DNA of 64,000 bases from SIG440 sp045586925. GTDB taxonomy: Bacteria > Bacillota > Clostridia > Monoglobales > Monoglobaceae. A model generated the notes under the pieces. That model ran no database searches. It saw nothing but the letters and a program-made list of their open reading frames with translations, and was not told where the DNA came from. Location of the stretch: contig JAZNBG010000012.1 of NCBI GenBank assembly GCA_045586925.1, forward strand, positions 62,001-126,000, read 5' to 3'. Position numbers and translations under genes: made by a program. Below, piece after piece: positions 43,727 through 52,012 of this stretch (the stretch's first letter is position 1; every line of letters starts with the position of its first letter).

Positions 43727-44602
43727 TTAATATATATTTTCTCTTGCTGCTTTTATTTCGCTGTAAAGCTGAATATAACTCTCGTGACGGCTTTTTGCAA
43801 TTTTGCCTGATTTAACAGCCTCGATTATACGGCAATCGGGTTCGCTGCGATGACTGCAATCATCAAAACGACAGCTTCCCTCAATAGTTCCAAACTCCCT
43901 GAACATTTCAGAAAGTTCTTCAAGCGGGATTGTATTTACATCAAACGAACTGAACCCCGGTGTGTCTATTATATATCCGCCAAATGGCAGCTGGGCAAGC
44001 TCTGAATGTCTTGTGGTATGTCTGCCACGCTCCAGTTTTTCGCTAACCTTGCCTATTTCAAACATATTACGCATCATAAGCTCGTTTATAAGGCTTGACT
44101 TGCCAACACCTGAATTCCCCGCAAAGACGGTTATCTCGTCTTTGAGAAAATCCTTAAGAGGCTGAATACCGCTGTGCTCCAGAGCACTGGTAATGATTAC
44201 ATTAAAGCCTGACTTTTTGTATACATCAATCAATGCATCACCGCCGCCAAGGTCTGACTTGTTAAAGCAAATCGCTATCTTCAGCCCCGCAAACTCTGCC
44301 GAGGCAATAAGCTTGTCAAGGATGTAAGGATTAGGGCTGGGGCTTGATTGTGCCACAACAACCGCCATCTGGCTGACATTTGCCACCGCCGGACGTATAA
44401 GGACATTTTTTCGTTCCTTAATATCGGCTATTACGCCGTGTGAAGGGTCACTGGTTTCTATCTCTACATTATCGCCTACCAAAGGGGTCTCTCCTCTTTT
44501 GCGAAAAACTCCCCTCGCACGACACTCTATAACTCCGGATATTGTATTAACATAATAAAATCCGCCTATGCCCTTAATAATTACGCCATCCAACTTGCTC
44601 AT
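43727..44602 (-). CDS. rsgA: ribosome small subunit-dependent GTPase RsgA
   Basis: RsgA is the circularly permuted GTPase that checks late 30S assembly. The 291-aa product has an N-terminal OB fold, G motifs in permuted order (CFNKSDLGG for G4, then GNSGVGKSSLIN for G1, then DTPGFSSF for G3), and a C-terminal zinc site (CRFDDCSHRSEPDC). It lies 10 bp after prkC, its usual neighbour. Confidence 0.97.
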   Translation of the reverse strand: MSKLDGVIIKGIGGFYYVNTISGVIECRARGVFRKRGETPLVGDNVEIETSDPSHGVIADIKERKNVLIRPAVANVSQMAVVVAQSSPSPNPYILDKLIASAEFAGLKIAICFNKSDLGGGDALIDVYKKSGFNVIITSALEHSGIQPLKDFLKDEITVFAGNSGVGKSSLINELMMRNMFEIGKVSEKLERGRHTTRHSELAQLPFGGYIIDTPGFSSFDVNTIPLEELSEMFREFGTIEGSCRFDDCSHRSEPDCRIIEAVKSGKIAKSRHESYIQLYSEIKAARENIY

Positions 44603-44612
44603 TCTTCACCTC

Positions 44613-46499
44613 TTAATGGAGTCTTACTGTTCCCTTTTGCTGTGAAACGCCGTCATGGAGAATTTCAACCTCAACCGAATTTGATGTTCCCTCCAGCTTA
44701 ACAACATCGCTCTTATCCTTTTGCAATGTCTTGCTATACACAGTGCTTCCGTTTACATTTACCTGAACAAGAGCACTTTCCTTATCTTTAGGTCCATAGA
44801 TGGTCAGCATTGTGCTCTTTTTAGGTACAGTAGGTTTTTCTTCCTTTTCAGGCTCTTGGTTTGTGGCAGTATCCTCTGTGTTGTTGGGTTTTTCAGGCTC
44901 ATCCTTTTTATTTTCTTCCGGACCTTTGCTTACATAAAAAGTAATCAGTTCGCCCTTTTTAACATAAGTGCCTGACGTTGGCTCCTGACTTATAATAGAG
45001 CCTTTAGGAATATCATCGCTGAATTCCTCTATAAATTCTGCCTCAAGACCAAGGTCATTGATTTCGATTTCCACTTCACGGGAATCTTTATATTTTGTAT
45101 AGTTTTTAAGTCTTATCTCATTATTCCCTTCACTGATTTCAACAGTAATGATAATAACTTCTTCCTTTTTCACCTTGCTGCCCTTCTCAGGGTCCTGAGC
45201 AAGAATTGTGCCTTCTTCTTCGTCGCTCTCAACAGTTCTGCCCTTAATGATGTTAAACTTGTAGTCAGCATCCTTATCAGCAGAGTTAACATAAGTCTCA
45301 ACCGCCTCGTCATAGGTCATACCAACAATTTCTGGGATTTCAACATTGCCACCATTTGCAAACAGACTGCCCATACCGGTGATTGACATAAATGCAAATG
45401 AGATAAGTAAAATAACCGCAATTGCACATGTTATCGCAACAGCAATAACCTTTCTCTCTTTCTTTTTGTCAATTACTTCTGACTTTCCGTTTTTCTTTGT
45501 CGGCACTTCCTGATCCTCCTTCTCGGTTTTCTCGGGTTTGGGAGCAACTTGTTTTTCAGGTTTTTCAGTATCGGTTGCCTTTAAATCCTCAGGCTTTAGT
45601 GCAGGCATAACAATTGTCGAGCCTATTTCTTCAGCCTTGGGCTTCTCCGGCTCTATTTCCGGTGCAACTCTTGTGGGGTCATTAAGCACTTCGGTAAGCT
45701 CTGCTATAAGCTCAGATGCGCTTTTGTATCTTGCCGAGACTTCTTTTGACATAGCTTTAAGCACCACATTTTCCAAAGCACGAGGAATACTGATATTGTG
45801 CTCACGAGGCATAACGGGTTTTTCCTGCAGATGCATAATAGCAACTGTCACAGGACGTTCGCTGTCAAAAGGAACTGTACCCGTAATCATCTCATAAAGC
45901 ACAACGCCAAGTGAATATATATCCGAGCGTTCATCTGTGTATCCGCCCCTTGCCTGTTCGGGAGAAATATAGTGAACAGAGCCTATTGCATTATCCTCGC
46001 AAGTAACTGTTGACTGAACATTTGCACGTGCAATACCAAAATCTGTTACCTTCATAACCTTATCTGCGGTCATAATTATATTATGCGGTTTTACATCACG
46101 GTGAATAATTGAATTTTTGTGTGCCTGATCTAAACCCTTTGCAATCTGGATTGTGTAATCAACCGCCTCGCGCCAAGGCAAAATATGCTTTTCTTCGATA
46201 TATTCTTTAAGGGTTTTACCCTCGATATATTCCATTACGATATAATGCAGTCCATCCTCGTTTCCAACATCATAAATAGAAACAATATTTGGATGTGTCA
46301 GACTTGCCGCCGCCTGAGCTTCTACATTAAATCTGCGTACAAATTCTTCATCATTCTGAAGGTCAGGACGAAGTACCTTTACAGCAACAAACCTGTTAAG
46401 AAGCTGGCACTTTGCTTTATACACAACAGCCATTCCGCCGCTGCCGATTTCTTCGATTATTTCATATCTGCCTGCAAGAGTCTTACCTATCAAAGTCAT
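44613..46499 (-). CDS. prkC: PASTA-domain serine/threonine protein kinase PrkC
   Basis: PrkC (Stk1) is the membrane kinase that senses cell-wall fragments and regulates wall synthesis, division and, in Bacillus, germination. The 628-aa protein has a kinase domain (1-270: GSGGMAVVYKAK, VAVKVL, IIHRDVKPHN, VTDFGIAR), a Lys/Glu-rich linker, one transmembrane helix near residue 355, two PASTA-like repeats (about 380-450 and 455-525), a Pro/Glu-rich spacer and a C-terminal beta domain. It overlaps prpC by 4 bp, so kinase and phosphatase are co-translated. Confidence 0.95.
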   Translation of the reverse strand: MTLIGKTLAGRYEIIEEIGSGGMAVVYKAKCQLLNRFVAVKVLRPDLQNDEEFVRRFNVEAQAAASLTHPNIVSIYDVGNEDGLHYIVMEYIEGKTLKEYIEEKHILPWREAVDYTIQIAKGLDQAHKNSIIHRDVKPHNIIMTADKVMKVTDFGIARANVQSTVTCEDNAIGSVHYISPEQARGGYTDERSDIYSLGVVLYEMITGTVPFDSERPVTVAIMHLQEKPVMPREHNISIPRALENVVLKAMSKEVSARYKSASELIAELTEVLNDPTRVAPEIEPEKPKAEEIGSTIVMPALKPEDLKATDTEKPEKQVAPKPEKTEKEDQEVPTKKNGKSEVIDKKKERKVIAVAITCAIAVILLISFAFMSITGMGSLFANGGNVEIPEIVGMTYDEAVETYVNSADKDADYKFNIIKGRTVESDEEEGTILAQDPEKGSKVKKEEVIIITVEISEGNNEIRLKNYTKYKDSREVEIEINDLGLEAEFIEEFSDDIPKGSIISQEPTSGTYVKKGELITFYVSKGPEENKKDEPEKPNNTEDTATNQEPEKEEKPTVPKKSTMLTIYGPKDKESALVQVNVNGSTVYSKTLQKDKSDVVKLEGTSNSVEVEILHDGVSQQKGTVRLH

Positions 46500-47254
46500 T
46501 TGCTCTCCTCCTTATCAACACGAAAGGCAACTACGGTTATATTATCAACACCGCCATTTTCGTTTGCCTCATCAATCAGGGCGGCAACCGCCTTGTCTAT
46601 ACTTTCTTCTTTTGCAATAATTTCGTGGATTCTTTCATCCCTGACAGTTTCGGTAAGTCCGTCGCTGCACAGCAGCACTGTCTCGCCCGGGGACAATTTA
46701 TAATCAAAATAGTCTGCATCAACAAAATCCTCGGTACCCAAAGCACGGGTAATTATATTTTTGTCAGGATGATTGCGGGCTTCTTCTCTGGTAATAGTAC
46801 CACGCCGAACAAGCTCCTCGACAATCGAATGATCGATTGTTATTTTGCAAATTTCTTTTGAGTTAACTACATAAGCACAGCTGTCACCGATGTTTGCAAC
46901 CCATAATTGTTCGTCTTTTACATATGCCACAACAAGGGTTGTTCCCATACCTGACTGTTCGCTGTTTGCTAAGGACATCTCGTATATACGGGAATTGGCA
47001 AAATCAATTGCCGCCGCAATACTTTGGCAGACCTCCTTATCGTCGGTATTGCCCAGACCATCTTTCAGTTCTCCCGCCAGAATTTCTGTAGCTGTACTAC
47101 TTGCAATTTCGCCTGCATTGTGGCCACCCATTCCGTCTGCCAGAACACAAACACCAAGGGGTGCTCCGTCTTCAAAACCGCAGATTTTAAAGCTGTCTTC
47201 ATTCAGTTCGCGGCGTTTGCCGATATTGGTCATACCGCATACTTTTAAAACCAT
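46496..47254 (-). CDS. prpC: PP2C-type protein phosphatase PrpC (Stp)
   Basis: The 252-aa phosphatase reverses PrkC phosphorylation. It has the PP2C metal motifs in RRELNEDSFKI, VLADGMGGHNAGEIAS, IGDSCAY, LLCSDGLTE and GGVDNITVVAF. The frame is open to 47347, but the ATG at 47254 has GGAAAGG 10 nt upstream and gives the family start MVLKVCGMTNIGKRRE. It is 49 bp from rlmN and overlaps prkC by 4 bp. Confidence 0.95.
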   Translation of the reverse strand: MVLKVCGMTNIGKRRELNEDSFKICGFEDGAPLGVCVLADGMGGHNAGEIASSTATEILAGELKDGLGNTDDKEVCQSIAAAIDFANSRIYEMSLANSEQSGMGTTLVVAYVKDEQLWVANIGDSCAYVVNSKEICKITIDHSIVEELVRRGTITREEARNHPDKNIITRALGTEDFVDADYFDYKLSPGETVLLCSDGLTETVRDERIHEIIAKEESIDKAVAALIDEANENGGVDNITVVAFRVDKEESK

Positions 47255-47303
47255 ACTATCATTGCCTTTCCGCCCGTGATTGCGGGTCTCATTTATGTCA
47301 TAC

Positions 47304-48329
47304 TTAAATGTTACTTTTCTGATTGCGTAATTGTCCGCAGGCAGCATTTATATCACTGCCCATCTCTCGTCTTACAGTTGCCGAAATTCCTCGTTTTTCA
47401 AGTCTTGCACGGAACTGCTCAACCCGTTGTCTGCTGCTTTTGTCAAAGCCCGTTTCTGCTACCTTGTTAACAGGAATCAGATTTATATGGCACAGCCTTC
47501 CCCTGACTAAATCCGCCAGTTTGTCAGCCTCAGCAAGATTGTCGTTAACCCCTGAAATCAAGGTGTATTCAAATGAAATTCGTCTTCCCGTCTGCTGAAT
47601 ATAAAAGTCGCAGGCATCCATAAGCTCTGAAATGCTGTATTTGTTATTTATCGGCATAATCTTCGAGCGGCTTTCATCATCGGGTGCGTGCAACGAAATC
47701 AGCAAGGTTATCTGCATTTTTCTTTCGGCAAGCTCCCGAATTTTGTCTACCAAACCGCAGGTAGAAATTGAAATATGTCTTTGACCGATGTTAAGTCCTC
47801 CGGGGGCGTTTACAAGTTCTATAAATTTAAGTACATTATCAAAGTTATCAAAAGGCTCGCCAATGCCCATCATTACTATGTTTGAAATTCTTTGCCCCAA
47901 GTCCTTTTGAACGCACATAACCTGCCCCAGGATTTCGCCGGGAGTCAGGTTGCGTATCCAACCGTTGAGCGTTGATGCACAGAATTTGCAGCCCATCTTG
48001 CAGCCAACCTGAGATGAAACACAAATTGTATATCCATACTCGTATTTCATAAGGACGGATTCAATAAAATTTCCATCATTTAATTCTAACAGATACTTGC
48101 GTGTTTCGTCAATGTTTGACACGTATTTTTCGCAAATTTTTACGCTGTTAATTACTGCTTCCTGTGATAGCCTTTCCCTGAAACTTTTGGGGATATTTGA
48201 CATATCCTCAAAGCTGTCTGCCCCGCGGTATATCCACTCAAAAATCTGCTTACCGCGGAACTCCGGCTGACCAAGCACCTTTGCCAGTTGTTTCAGGTCG
48301 TCACAGCTATAGTCCAAAAGATTTATCAT
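47304..48329 (-). CDS. rlmN: dual-specificity rRNA/tRNA adenine-C2 methyltransferase RlmN
   Basis: RlmN is a radical SAM enzyme that methylates A2503 of 23S rRNA and A37 of some tRNAs at C2. The 341-aa product has the cluster motif GCKMGCKFCAST (CxxxCxxC), MGIGEPFDN, the resolving region GLVDKIRELAE, and the C-terminal methyl-carrying Cys in SDINAACGQLR. It lies 7 bp after rsmB. The rsmB-rlmN-prpC-prkC-rsgA order is typical of Firmicutes. Confidence 0.97.
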   Translation of the reverse strand: MINLLDYSCDDLKQLAKVLGQPEFRGKQIFEWIYRGADSFEDMSNIPKSFRERLSQEAVINSVKICEKYVSNIDETRKYLLELNDGNFIESVLMKYEYGYTICVSSQVGCKMGCKFCASTLNGWIRNLTPGEILGQVMCVQKDLGQRISNIVMMGIGEPFDNFDNVLKFIELVNAPGGLNIGQRHISISTCGLVDKIRELAERKMQITLLISLHAPDDESRSKIMPINNKYSISELMDACDFYIQQTGRRISFEYTLISGVNDNLAEADKLADLVRGRLCHINLIPVNKVAETGFDKSSRQRVEQFRARLEKRGISATVRREMGSDINAACGQLRNQKSNI

Positions 48330-48336
48330 AAACGAT

Positions 48337-49620
48337 TTATCCCTTCATCATTTTGCATATATAAAATCCGCTTTCACCCATCTCGCCTGTGAGAATTTGT
48401 TGCTCGGACAGCTTTTTAAACTCACTATTCTGCTTGAGAAATTCATCAATCTGCAATCTGTTTTCCTCGGGCAGAATTGTGCAGGTGCTGTAAACCAATG
48501 TTCCGCCTGACTTTACGTAAGCTGCCGCAGTTTTAAGAATTTCTTTTTGAATCTGGCACAGTTCTTTAATATCCTCTTCGGTGCGTCTCCATTTTATATC
48601 GGGTTTTTTATGTATTACTCCAAGCCCCGAACAAGGTACATCTGCAAGAACACAATCAGCCGAATTTTCAAGTTCGGGCAAACACACCGTTGCATCCTGA
48701 AGCCTTGCATCAATTATGTCAATGCCAAGTCTTTGGGCAGATTTTTTTATAAGCTCCACCTTGTGTTCATAAACATCAAAGGATAGTACCTTGCCGCAAT
48801 TTTCCATTTTTTCGGCAATTGCACAGCTTTTTCCGCCGGGCGCAGCACACATATCAATTACGGTGTCGCCCGACTTGGGTGCAAGTGCCGCAACCGCCAT
48901 TTGCGACGATATATTCTGCAACGAATAAAGTCCGTCGTCATATGCCGCCGAGTTATCAATACTAAGTCTGCCCGTAACCTTAATGCATCCGTCAATGTGA
49001 GTTTTTTCGCATTTAACGCCTTCACAATTTAATCTTTCAATCAGTTCATCTGCCACGTTTTTAAGAGTATTTACCCTTAAAAATGCGCCGTGAGCCTTGC
49101 AGTTTTCTTCATAAAGCTTTCTGCACCGCTCCGCTCCGTATTCGGCTGTCAGTTTTTCGGTCATCCAAAGCGGATACGAATATTTAAGTGACAAATACTC
49201 GTCATCGTTTTTTCCTTTTGGAAATTCAAAACCTTCTGCCTCCCTTGCAAACGAACGCAGAACGCCGTTTACAAAGCCGCTTCCTGCACGGTGAGAATAT
49301 TTTTTTGCCAGCTTTACCGCCTCGTTGCAAGCGGCACTGTGTGGAATTTTGTCCATATAATAAATCTGAAATACACCCATACGCAAAATCGACAAGACCC
49401 AGGGTGTCATTTTTTTCAGCTTTATTTTTGAGTATTTAGATATAATAAAATCAATGGCTGTTTTATTTGACACAACGCCATATATAAGTTCGGTAACAAA
49501 TCCGCGGTCGTGCGCCTCAAGCTCTGCACCCGACAGTGCCGCATTAAGTGCCGCATTTGTATAGGTTCCGTTTATTTCAATGTCATATAAAGCCTTAATG
49601 GCAATTTCTCTTGCCGTCAT
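48337..49620 (-). CDS. rsmB: 16S rRNA cytosine-C5 methyltransferase RsmB
   Basis: RsmB methylates C967 of 16S rRNA. The 427-aa protein has an N-terminal NusB-like RNA-binding domain (residues 1-140) and a SAM-dependent methyltransferase domain with DMCAAPGGKSCAIA, DVPCSGLGVIHKKPD and the nucleophile in YSTCTILPEEN. The ATG at 49620 is chosen on family length; a TTG five codons earlier is possible, and neither has a strong ribosome site. It is 20 bp downstream of the zinc peptidase gene. Confidence 0.95.
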   Translation of the reverse strand: MTAREIAIKALYDIEINGTYTNAALNAALSGAELEAHDRGFVTELIYGVVSNKTAIDFIISKYSKIKLKKMTPWVLSILRMGVFQIYYMDKIPHSAACNEAVKLAKKYSHRAGSGFVNGVLRSFAREAEGFEFPKGKNDDEYLSLKYSYPLWMTEKLTAEYGAERCRKLYEENCKAHGAFLRVNTLKNVADELIERLNCEGVKCEKTHIDGCIKVTGRLSIDNSAAYDDGLYSLQNISSQMAVAALAPKSGDTVIDMCAAPGGKSCAIAEKMENCGKVLSFDVYEHKVELIKKSAQRLGIDIIDARLQDATVCLPELENSADCVLADVPCSGLGVIHKKPDIKWRRTEEDIKELCQIQKEILKTAAAYVKSGGTLVYSTCTILPEENRLQIDEFLKQNSEFKKLSEQQILTGEMGESGFYICKMMKG

Positions 49621-49640
49621 AATCTCACAGCCCAATCTTA

Positions 49641-50345
49641 TTAATCTCTTCGTCTACCGCCAACTATACTAAGCAGTCTTAAAAGGTTGGCAATTGCCAC
49701 AGCCGCAGATGCAACATATGTCATTGCCGCAGCACTGAGCACCTTTTTAGATGCCGAAAGCTCGTCGGCGTCAAGTATCAGGTTACTCTCAAGGGTCTTT
49801 ATTGCACGTGACGATGCATTAAATTCGACAGGAAGGGTTATAAGCTGAAACAGCACAACCGCACCAAAGAGCAATACGCCAAAGTTTGCAAGACCTTCAA
49901 AGCTGAGGATTATGCCAAAAATCGCAAGCGGCCACGCAGCATATGATGCAATCTGCACTACCGGAACAATTGCATTACGCACCTTTATTGGTGCATAGCC
50001 CTGTGCGTGCTGAACAGCATGCCCCACCTCGTGTGCGGCAACACCAATAGCTGCAACAGACGTGCTGCTGTATGTTGCATCCGAAAGCCTTACTACGTTT
50101 GTTCTTGGGTCAAAGTGGTCGGTAAGGTTTCCCGCTACACGCTCTACAATTACATTCTGCAAGCCGTTCATATCAAGAATTTTCCGTGCAACCTGAGCAC
50201 CGGTATATTCCCGTCGGTTGCCAACAGTTCTGTATTTATTAAATGTTGAATTTACCTTACTTTGCGCATACATTGTAAAAATCAATGCAGGCAAAACAAG
50301 TATGATATACGTCATATCAATGCCATAAAAATATCCAAGTCCCAT
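49641..50345 (-). CDS. YugP-type zinc metallopeptidase, membrane-bound
   Basis: A 234-aa membrane protein with a zincin motif AAHEVGHAVQHAQGY (HExxH, residues about 102-106) and hydrophobic segments at the N-terminus (about 5-22) and in the second half. The family (YugP, Zn-peptidase DUF) is widespread in Firmicutes and has no settled substrate. It sits between fmt and rsmB in many Clostridia, as here. It is probably co-transcribed with both. Confidence 0.85.
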   Translation of the reverse strand: MGLGYFYGIDMTYIILVLPALIFTMYAQSKVNSTFNKYRTVGNRREYTGAQVARKILDMNGLQNVIVERVAGNLTDHFDPRTNVVRLSDATYSSTSVAAIGVAAHEVGHAVQHAQGYAPIKVRNAIVPVVQIASYAAWPLAIFGIILSFEGLANFGVLLFGAVVLFQLITLPVEFNASSRAIKTLESNLILDADELSASKKVLSAAAMTYVASAAVAIANLLRLLSIVGGRRRD

Positions 50346-50401
50346 TCTTTGTCACCTTTCTATAATTTAACATTTGATATCCCAAAATTAAGGATATGTA
50401 A

Positions 50402-51331
50402 CTATCCTAAGATTTCACCAATTTCAATTTTGTGACCGTTAAGCCAGTCACGAACCTTCATCTGCTTAGAGCCTTTAAACTGGACGTCGGTAACAATAAT
50501 TGTATTGCCATCGCCACAGACAACCTCGATTCCATTTTCATCAGCCGATATAATCTGACCGCAACTGCACTTTGAAGGCTTACCTATATGCGCCATATAA
50601 ATCTTCATAAGCTCGCCCATATAAAGGGTATGTGCAACCGGCCACGAATTCATTCCGCAAATAAGGCAGATAATTTCCTTTGCCGACTTTGTCCAGTCAA
50701 TCTTTGCGGTTTCCTTTGAAATCATCGGTGCATAGCAAGATTCTGCATCATTTTGTTTTTCGGGCTTAAGCTCGCCCTTTTCAAGCTGTTTTATAGTTTC
50801 AATCATCAAGTCAGCACCCATAACCATTAAACGGTCGTGAAGGTGGTCGGCAGTTTCATATTCTGCAATTTCGGTTTCGCATTTAAGAAGCATATCGCCT
50901 GTGTCAAGACCTTTTTCCATCAGCATAGAGGTAATGCCTGTCTTTTTTTCGCCGTTTATTACCGACCACTGTATAGGACCTGCCCCACGATATTTAGGAA
51001 GAAGCGATGCGTGCATATTAATGCATCCGTACTTTGGAAACTGAAGAATATACTCCGGCAAAATCTTACCATATGCCACAACAATTATAAGGTCGGGTGC
51101 AAGCTCTTCAAGTTCTGCTTTAAATGCAAAATCCTTTAGCGTTTCAGGCTGAAAAACCTTTATACTGTTTTGCTCTGCACATACCTTAACCGGCGGCGGT
51201 GTCAGTTTGTGACCCCTGCCTGCCGGCTTGTCCGGCTGGGTTACTGCTCCCACCACCTGATGTTCTGAATTTATAAGTGCCTCTAAACAAGGAACTGCAA
51301 ATTCGGGAGTTCCCATAAACAAAATTTTCAT
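50402..51331 (-). CDS. fmt: methionyl-tRNA formyltransferase
   Basis: Fmt formylates the amino group of initiator Met-tRNA with 10-formyl-THF. The 309-aa product has the N-terminal MKILFMGTPEFAVPCLE, the formyl-THF site NMHASLLPKYRGAGPIQW (Asn/His/Ser-Leu-Leu-Pro) and DTGDML, and the C-terminal OB-fold tRNA domain. The ATG at 51331 has GGAG 7 nt upstream; the longer frame is not needed. It works together with def, 203 bp upstream. Confidence 0.96.
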   Translation of the reverse strand: MKILFMGTPEFAVPCLEALINSEHQVVGAVTQPDKPAGRGHKLTPPPVKVCAEQNSIKVFQPETLKDFAFKAELEELAPDLIIVVAYGKILPEYILQFPKYGCINMHASLLPKYRGAGPIQWSVINGEKKTGITSMLMEKGLDTGDMLLKCETEIAEYETADHLHDRLMVMGADLMIETIKQLEKGELKPEKQNDAESCYAPMISKETAKIDWTKSAKEIICLICGMNSWPVAHTLYMGELMKIYMAHIGKPSKCSCGQIISADENGIEVVCGDGNTIIVTDVQFKGSKQMKVRDWLNGHKIEIGEILG

Positions 51332-51380
51332 AAAAATCTCCATTCCGCCGCCATACGTCAGCACAAATAGGAATTAAATT

Positions 51381-51485
51381 TCTCTTATCCGTATGGCAAG
51401 GAATGATAAGAGATTTTTACGCCCATATGCGCCTCCAAGCGAATGCGAAGAAAATTTCGCATGGGCAATGAAATCCGCCGGAGGC
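51381..51485. other. structured intergenic segment between def and fmt
   Basis: Two foldable elements occur in the 203-bp gap. The first is TCTCTTATC (51381-51389) paired with GATAAGAGA (51405-51413) around a 15-nt loop. The second is GCCTCC (51431-51436) paired with GGAGGC (51480-51485), enclosing ATGCGAA/TTCGCAT (51443-51462). The first could be a terminator on either strand. The second looks like a decayed palindromic repeat. Confidence 0.5.
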
Positions 51486-51534
51486 TTAACGGGAAAGGAA
51501 CTTTCACGTTAGCATCTCCTGACAGAACTTAATT

Positions 51535-51996
51535 CTAGTTATTCTCCAAGTCAACCCATTCTTCAACCAAATCCATAAACATCTTTCCGTCAAGGTGTTC
51601 GGTTTCGTGACAGAAGGCTCTTGCAAGAAGGTCTTCGCCCACGTATTCGTGCCATTCGCCCTTGCGGTCCTGAGCACGAACTGTCACCTTTTTAGGACGT
51701 GTAACAATACCAAACTTGCCGGGGTTGCTTAGACACCCCTCCGTTCCGGTCTGTGTTCCCTCGGTGCTGATAATCTCAGGATTGATAAGTTCAATTGGAC
51801 CTTCATCAATATCAATAACCGCAATTCGTCTTAATATTCCCACCTGCGGAGCAGCAAGTCCTGCACCGCCCGAATTATAAAGGGTATCAAACATATCGTT
51901 TACCAGTTCATTGAGTCTGTCATCAAATTTTTCAACCGTGCGGCATTTTTTTGTCAAAACATCGTCGCCATAGGTTACAATCTTTCGTATAGCCAT
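51535..51996 (-). CDS. def: peptide deformylase
   Basis: Def removes the formyl group from nascent peptides with a metal ion (iron or zinc). The 153-aa product has the three motifs: GAGLAAPQVG (motif 1), EGCLSNPG (motif 2, metal Cys) and CHETEHLDGKMFMD (motif 3, HExxH). The start has AGAGGT upstream. It lies 16 bp downstream of priA. Confidence 0.97.
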   Translation of the reverse strand: MAIRKIVTYGDDVLTKKCRTVEKFDDRLNELVNDMFDTLYNSGGAGLAAPQVGILRRIAVIDIDEGPIELINPEIISTEGTQTGTEGCLSNPGKFGIVTRPKKVTVRAQDRKGEWHEYVGEDLLARAFCHETEHLDGKMFMDLVEEWVDLENN

Positions 51997-52012
51997 AACA
52001 TTTTTACCTCTC

